A stretch of DNA of 8,020 nucleotides, taken from contig JAGBTW010000176.1 of assembly GCA_017631135.1 (NCBI GenBank), positions 1-8,020 of the forward strand, read 5' to 3'. How positions within the stretch are numbered: the stretch's first letter is position 1; each line of letters opens with the position of its first letter. Of this stretch, positions 4,381 to 8,020 are shown in pieces. Below the pieces are notes generated by a model, which saw only the letters and a list, made by a program, of their open reading frames with translations, was not told where the DNA came from and made no database searches. The stretch is from Alistipes sp. GTDB taxonomy: Bacteria; Bacteroidota; Bacteroidia; Bacteroidales; Rikenellaceae. The position numbers and the translations under genes were made by a program.

Positions 4381-6255
4381 TCACAATAAATTTATACGGT
4401 TTACCTCGTCAATACCCTCAATCCTTGCTATTGACTCCATTGCCGTCTGTAGCTCGCTCAACGAGTGCACGGAGAAGTCGATGGTGCAGATGGCTATGCG
4501 GTCGATGTTCTCGGTTGATAGTGAGGACATTGTGAGGTGTAGCTTGTCTGTTATGCAGTCTATGAGGTCGCTCATGAGGTGGTAGCGGTCGATGCCCTTT
4601 ATGCGTATGCGCACGGGGTAGAGGAACGAGGGGTTCTCGTCGAAGTTGACGCTTGTTATGGAGTCGCCATACTGCGATGCCATGCGTATTGCTATTGGGC
4701 AGTCGCGCTTGTGGAGTGTCGTTGTGGCGTCACTCTCCTGGAAGCCTATCACCTCGTCGCCAGGCAGTGGGTGACACTTCTCGCAGCGCGAGTACTCGAG
4801 GCGTGGTAGGTTGGCGAAGTAGCCACGCAGGTAGCGTTTCGCGCGATATGTAGACACATGACCCATCCACTCCACTTCGGGGCGTGCATCCTCGCTTGTG
4901 CCAATCTCCACGCAGTCACCACGATGTAGGACTGTGCGTAGCGACTCGAGCTTGCCGTTTATGCGGGCATATACAGCCTGCTCACCCACCTTGCTGTGTA
5001 TCTCGAATGCGAAGTCGAGCGCCGTAGCACCCTTGGGCAGTATCACGCCGCGACCCTTGGGCGTGAAGACCATGATGTCGTCGTTGTAGAATGACGATGT
5101 CACGCCATCCATGAACTCCATGTCGTGGCTGTCGTCTGCCACATCCTGAAGCACATACTTGAACTTCTCGAGCCACGCTGCCACGTTCTCCTCGGTGCAC
5201 TCTGCGGCACATCCGAGGCGTGAGTTGCGCACCATGCGCTCCGACGATATGTGTATCTCCTCCCATATACCCTGCTCGCTCAAGAGCTTGACGTGGAAGC
5301 TCTGATAGCCATTCTCCTTGGGCGCATCTATGTAGTTTGCCACGCTACCTGGCTTCTCCTTGAAGTGGTCTGTGAGTGCGGAGTATATACGTAGGCTCAT
5401 CACCTTCTCGCTCACGCCCGCGCGCACAGGGTATATAATGCGTATGTAGTGCTTGCCGTCGACATGCTTGATGTCGCTACCTCGCGCCTGCATCTTTCGC
5501 CAAATGCTGTAGGGCATGCGATAGCGTATCTCTGTGCGCACGTCGAGACCCTGCTCTATCATTATCTTGTCGATAACGCTTGTGAAGCGCTGTAGACGGG
5601 GTAGGTCTGCCACGCGCTCTGCCTCGAGCACACTCTCGAGCACCGCAAACTCGCGCGGACAGCGATAGCGGAACGACAGGTTCTCGAGCTCGGTCTTGAT
5701 GTGGTATAGTCCGAGGCGGTTAGCCAGGGGTGCGTAGAAGTAGTCTGTCTCTCCCGCAATCTTCATCTGCTTGTCGGGGCGCATGCTGTCGAGCGTGCGC
5801 ATGTTGTGCAGACGGTCAGCGAGCTTTATGAGCAGTGCGCGGATGTCGAAGTGCACCGACTCGAGTATCTGGCGGTAGTTGTCCACCTGCTTCGAGTGCT
5901 GATAGCTATCCTTCTTGCGCTTTGTCACCGTGTCGACGAGGAATGCCACGTCGTCACCAAAGCGTGCGCGTATATCCTCCACGGTATAGGATGTATCCTC
6001 GACCACGTCGTGCAGGAATGCCGAGATTATGGGGTTCTCGCCCAGTTCGAGCTCCTGGGCAACGATGCTTGCCACGGCTATGGGGTGGATGATATAGGGT
6101 TCGCCACTCTTACGGCGCTGACTGCTATGTGCCTCGCGTGCAAGCTCATAGCCGTTACGAATACGCAACAACTCATCCTCTGTGGTGCGCTCGCTCAAGT
6201 AGCTAAAGAGACGCTCCACGCTATTATCTATTTGACGGGTGTAAATATCACTCAT
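4381..6255 (-). CDS. rel: RelA/SpoT-family (p)ppGpp protein, hydrolase intact, synthetase motifs degraded
   Basis: A long RSH-type alarmone protein of 624 residues counted from the ATG at 6253-6255. An ATG two codons earlier (6261) is also possible. The frame reaches a TTG at 6285, but that start is unlikely. Domain order: HD hydrolase with H57, H82-D83, VVEDT and D147/N151 in LADRLHN; synthetase-like region (~240-355); TGS (~393-452) with DFAFEIH; Cys/zinc-finger-like region with CEKCHPLPGD (491-500) and HKRDCP; C-terminal ACT domain (~545-624). Hydrolase residues are all present. In the synthetase region NGYQSFH (315-321) and E333 are kept. However, the Mg-binding Asp position in the usual YDLLAVR motif reads DGKHYIR (Asp displaced by one), and QIRT-MH-AE-AAHW has become HISS-MV-SR-AAEC. 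The protein is therefore probably mainly a (p)ppGpp hydrolase (SpoT-like). Confidence 0.93.
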   Translation of the reverse strand: MSDIYTRQIDNSVERLFSYLSERTTEDELLRIRNGYELAREAHSSQRRKSGEPYIIHPIAVASIVAQELELGENPIISAFLHDVVEDTSYTVEDIRARFGDDVAFLVDTVTKRKKDSYQHSKQVDNYRQILESVHFDIRALLIKLADRLHNMRTLDSMRPDKQMKIAGETDYFYAPLANRLGLYHIKTELENLSFRYRCPREFAVLESVLEAERVADLPRLQRFTSVIDKIMIEQGLDVRTEIRYRMPYSIWRKMQARGSDIKHVDGKHYIRIIYPVRAGVSEKVMSLRIYSALTDHFKEKPGSVANYIDAPKENGYQSFHVKLLSEQGIWEEIHISSERMVRNSRLGCAAECTEENVAAWLEKFKYVLQDVADDSHDMEFMDGVTSSFYNDDIMVFTPKGRGVILPKGATALDFAFEIHSKVGEQAVYARINGKLESLRTVLHRGDCVEIGTSEDARPEVEWMGHVSTYRAKRYLRGYFANLPRLEYSRCEKCHPLPGDEVIGFQESDATTTLHKRDCPIAIRMASQYGDSITSVNFDENPSFLYPVRIRIKGIDRYHLMSDLIDCITDKLHLTMSSLSTENIDRIAICTIDFSVHSLSELQTAMESIARIEGIDEVNRINLL

Positions 6256-6301
6256 AGGCATTGGGTTAATAATTGAGGCAAGCAATCAGCCATACCTACT
6301 A

Positions 6302-6309
6302 CAAAGTTA
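6302..6309 (-). promoter_or_regulatory. Promoter -7 box (TAACTTTG) for rel
   Basis: On the - strand TAACTTTG matches TAnnTTTG exactly. It predicts a start near 6295 and a leader of about 40 nt before the ATG at 6255. The -33 element is not obvious; the sequence about 20 bases upstream is GTGTGA. A run of seven A's on the + strand (6312-6318) lies in the spacer. Confidence 0.6.
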
Positions 6310-6350
6310 CGAAAAAAATCGTGTCGTTGTCACACATATAAGCCAAAAGT

Positions 6351-6382
6351 TTTCAAAAATTTGGATTTTATTTCTATCTTTG
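6351..6382 (+). promoter_or_regulatory. Promoter for the lipoprotein gene (-7 box TATCTTTG)
   Basis: TATCTTTG at 6375-6382 is identical to the box in front of the pyrD-like gene. TTTC at 6351-6354 sits 20 bases upstream, the expected spacing for a -33 TTTG element, with one mismatch. The predicted leader is about 27 nt. This promoter is divergent from the rel promoter, and the two -7 boxes are about 65 bp apart. Confidence 0.65.
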
Positions 6383-6415
6383 CATTACGAATTACACTAT
6401 TAATCAGCATAAACC

Positions 6416-8020
6416 ATGAGACATTTTCTAAAGAGCATCTTCGCATTTATAATCATAGCCCTCGCTGCGGCATGTCAGAACGAGCCACCCCACGAGCCCG
6501 TAAAGCCAAAGCCTTTCGCATTTGAGAATAAGCACATCAAACATACGGAGCTTAACCTCGACATCGTACCCGAGGATAAGGATGTGGAGTATGTGGTTAT
6601 GTTTGCCGAGAAGAAGCACTTTGTGGCTAACGGCATCGACACGCGCGACGAGCTTATCGCCGACGACCTTGCGATGCTTCGCAGCTATGCCGACTACTAC
6701 GGCATCACCATCCGCGAGTTCCTCGAGGGCATGAAGTGGATAGCCCGCGGCGACAAGAGCGGCTACCGCGTTACCAACCTATACCCCGCCACCGAGTATG
6801 TCGTATACTGCTATGGCGTGAAGCTCGAGGGCGAGAGCTATGAGCCCACAACCGAGGTGTGCTACGAGGTTATCTCTACCACAGCGCCCGAGCTTAAGGA
6901 TGTGAAGTTCGACATCGCCCCCACCATCAACGGCAACAGCGTGACCGTAGACATCACGCCCAACGGCTATGCGGGACTCTACTACAGCTACATAGTCCCC
7001 GACACCGATAGCTACTACTTGCCCGAGGGTGCGGAGTTCAACGACGACTACATTGCGCACTACCGCAACACCACGCTCGACACCTTCAACGAGCTCATCA
7101 ACAACCAGGGCATCCCCGCCGAGCACTTCTGCCACAATGGCGAGGCTACGCTCAACGAGCGCCTCAACCCCAACGCCAACTACATGGTCGTATGCTTCGC
7201 TGTAAGCTACGAGCAGACACCCATACTCTGCTCTGTACCCACGGTGGCATACTTCACCACCGCAGAGAGCAACAAGAGCGACCTCAAAATAGAGATTAAG
7301 GTTACGGACATCACACAGTATAACGCCATGCTCACCGTAACACCCTCGAAGAAGGGCGAGGAGTATGCCTGCGTCTTCCTTGCAGCATCGCAGTTGCCAC
7401 CCCTCGATAGCGAGTACGAGCAGATGATGTTCATTATCGAAAACTTCGACCCCGCAATCTTCAAGAACGCATTTAGCGAGGCATTGACCCCCCTTATGCC
7501 CGCGACGGAGTATGTCGTAGTGGCATTCGGCATCGAGAACAACCTCCCCACAACCGATATGTTCTCATTCCGCTTCACATCGTTGGCTGCGGGCACCAGC
7601 GAGGTATATATCGAGAGCATAGAGACCATCAAGCTCTTTGACTCACAAGAGATTATCGCTCTCGACAGCTCATACCGAAGCATGCTCTCGGGCTGTGAGT
7701 GTGTCGCCATCGTCGAGGCAAAGACCAACATCCCCACCGACAAGTTGCGCTTCTGGTGGTACGAGGAGTGGATGCGCGTGGAGTATAGCGAGGAGGCATT
7801 CCTCGAGGACTTGCTCATGTACGACTACGCCTCTAACCCCGAGATTATGGATATGTACTACAGCTATGGCGAGCAAGACCGCTTCCTCTTTGCGGGCATC
7901 GCCGAGGATGAGAGTGGCAACATGAGCGAGATATACTACTCGGAGCCCTTCCTCTTGTCAAAGGATATGTGCGACCCCGCAGAGGAGTTCTTCGGCTATG
8001 TCAACGCCACAAAGTCCTCG
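6416..8020 (+). CDS. Secreted lipoprotein with FN3-like repeats, 3' end outside the window
   Basis: An ATG at 6416 opens a frame of 535 codons that is still open at the window edge. Residues 1-19 form a lipoprotein signal (R2, H3, K6, then a hydrophobic stretch) ending in LAAAC, with C20 as the lipidation site. The mature protein is acidic and rich in Tyr and Glu. At least three units of ~110-130 residues each begin with strand-like segments (ELNLDIVP, VKFDIAPT, IEIKVTDI). Each has an insert containing acidic and helical segments and ends with a recurring motif: LYPATEYVVYCYGV (122-135), LNPNANYMVVCFAV (250-263) and LMPATEYVVVAFGI (360-373). The L-x-P-x-T-x-Y pattern is typical of fibronectin III-like folds. 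A further segment from ~392 onward looks different. It is probably attached to the cell surface. I do not recognise a specific function; adhesion or glycan binding is only a guess. Confidence 0.85.
   Translation, partial: MRHFLKSIFAFIIIALAAACQNEPPHEPVKPKPFAFENKHIKHTELNLDIVPEDKDVEYVVMFAEKKHFVANGIDTRDELIADDLAMLRSYADYYGITIREFLEGMKWIARGDKSGYRVTNLYPATEYVVYCYGVKLEGESYEPTTEVCYEVISTTAPELKDVKFDIAPTINGNSVTVDITPNGYAGLYYSYIVPDTDSYYLPEGAEFNDDYIAHYRNTTLDTFNELINNQGIPAEHFCHNGEATLNERLNPNANYMVVCFAVSYEQTPILCSVPTVAYFTTAESNKSDLKIEIKVTDITQYNAMLTVTPSKKGEEYACVFLAASQLPPLDSEYEQMMFIIENFDPAIFKNAFSEALTPLMPATEYVVVAFGIENNLPTTDMFSFRFTSLAAGTSEVYIESIETIKLFDSQEIIALDSSYRSMLSGCECVAIVEAKTNIPTDKLRFWWYEEWMRVEYSEEAFLEDLLMYDYASNPEIMDMYYSYGEQDRFLFAGIAEDESGNMSEIYYSEPFLLSKDMCDPAEEFFGYVNATKSS

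Noticed and set aside
4095..4535. Short frames on both strands between cassette B and rel
   Set aside because: They consist of translated repeat, terminator hairpin and antisense rel sequence, with no promoter box or conserved motif.
6256..6285. TTG start for rel, adding ten residues
   Set aside because: Two ATG codons (6261 and 6255) follow immediately and the extension has no family resemblance. It would also shorten the leader to about 10 nt.

Overview
The window looks like a chromosomal segment of a Bacteroidota member, most likely order Bacteroidales. A Rikenellaceae/Alistipes-like genome is possible, but that is only a guess. The evidence is that three upstream regions carry the Bacteroidota -7 promoter box TAnnTTTG (339-346 and 6375-6382 on the + strand, 6302-6309 on the - strand). 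The starts also lack clear Shine-Dalgarno sequences, codons are rich in C at the third position, and there is a Bacteroidales-style surface lipoprotein.

Layout: 1-282 is a repeat cassette. At 368-3856 a tight + strand operon encodes a PyrD-family flavoprotein, CinA and PncB. The first two genes overlap by ATGA, and cinA and pncB are 19 bp apart. At 3892-4232 a second, more complete copy of the repeat cassette lies in the 3' region of the operon. It is followed by a bidirectional terminator (4299-4354) that also serves the convergent RelA/SpoT-family gene (4381-6255, - strand). A short divergent promoter region (6256-6415) separates this gene from a secreted lipoprotein with FN3-like repeats, which runs off the end of the window (6416-8020).

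How the genes fit together: the amidase domain of CinA (NMN to NaMN) and PncB (nicotinate to NaMN) both feed nicotinate mononucleotide into NAD synthesis, so the operon leans towards NAD salvage and repair. Its first gene has the fold and FMN-phosphate motifs of class 2 dihydroorotate dehydrogenase but lacks nearly all the residues that hold orotate, so its substrate may be different. The RelA/SpoT protein keeps an intact (p)ppGpp hydrolase site, but its synthetase motifs are eroded.

The most unusual feature is the repeat family. Each ~92-bp element has 28-29 nt inverted arms, and each arm can itself fold into a short hairpin with tandem G-A pairs. The ends of these hairpins, and in one arm the inner stem, covary across the eight arms. 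Two elements sit between 9-bp iterons, giving a cassette that resembles a BIME/REP or a non-autonomous mobile element. No transposase, CRISPR array, rRNA or tRNA was seen.
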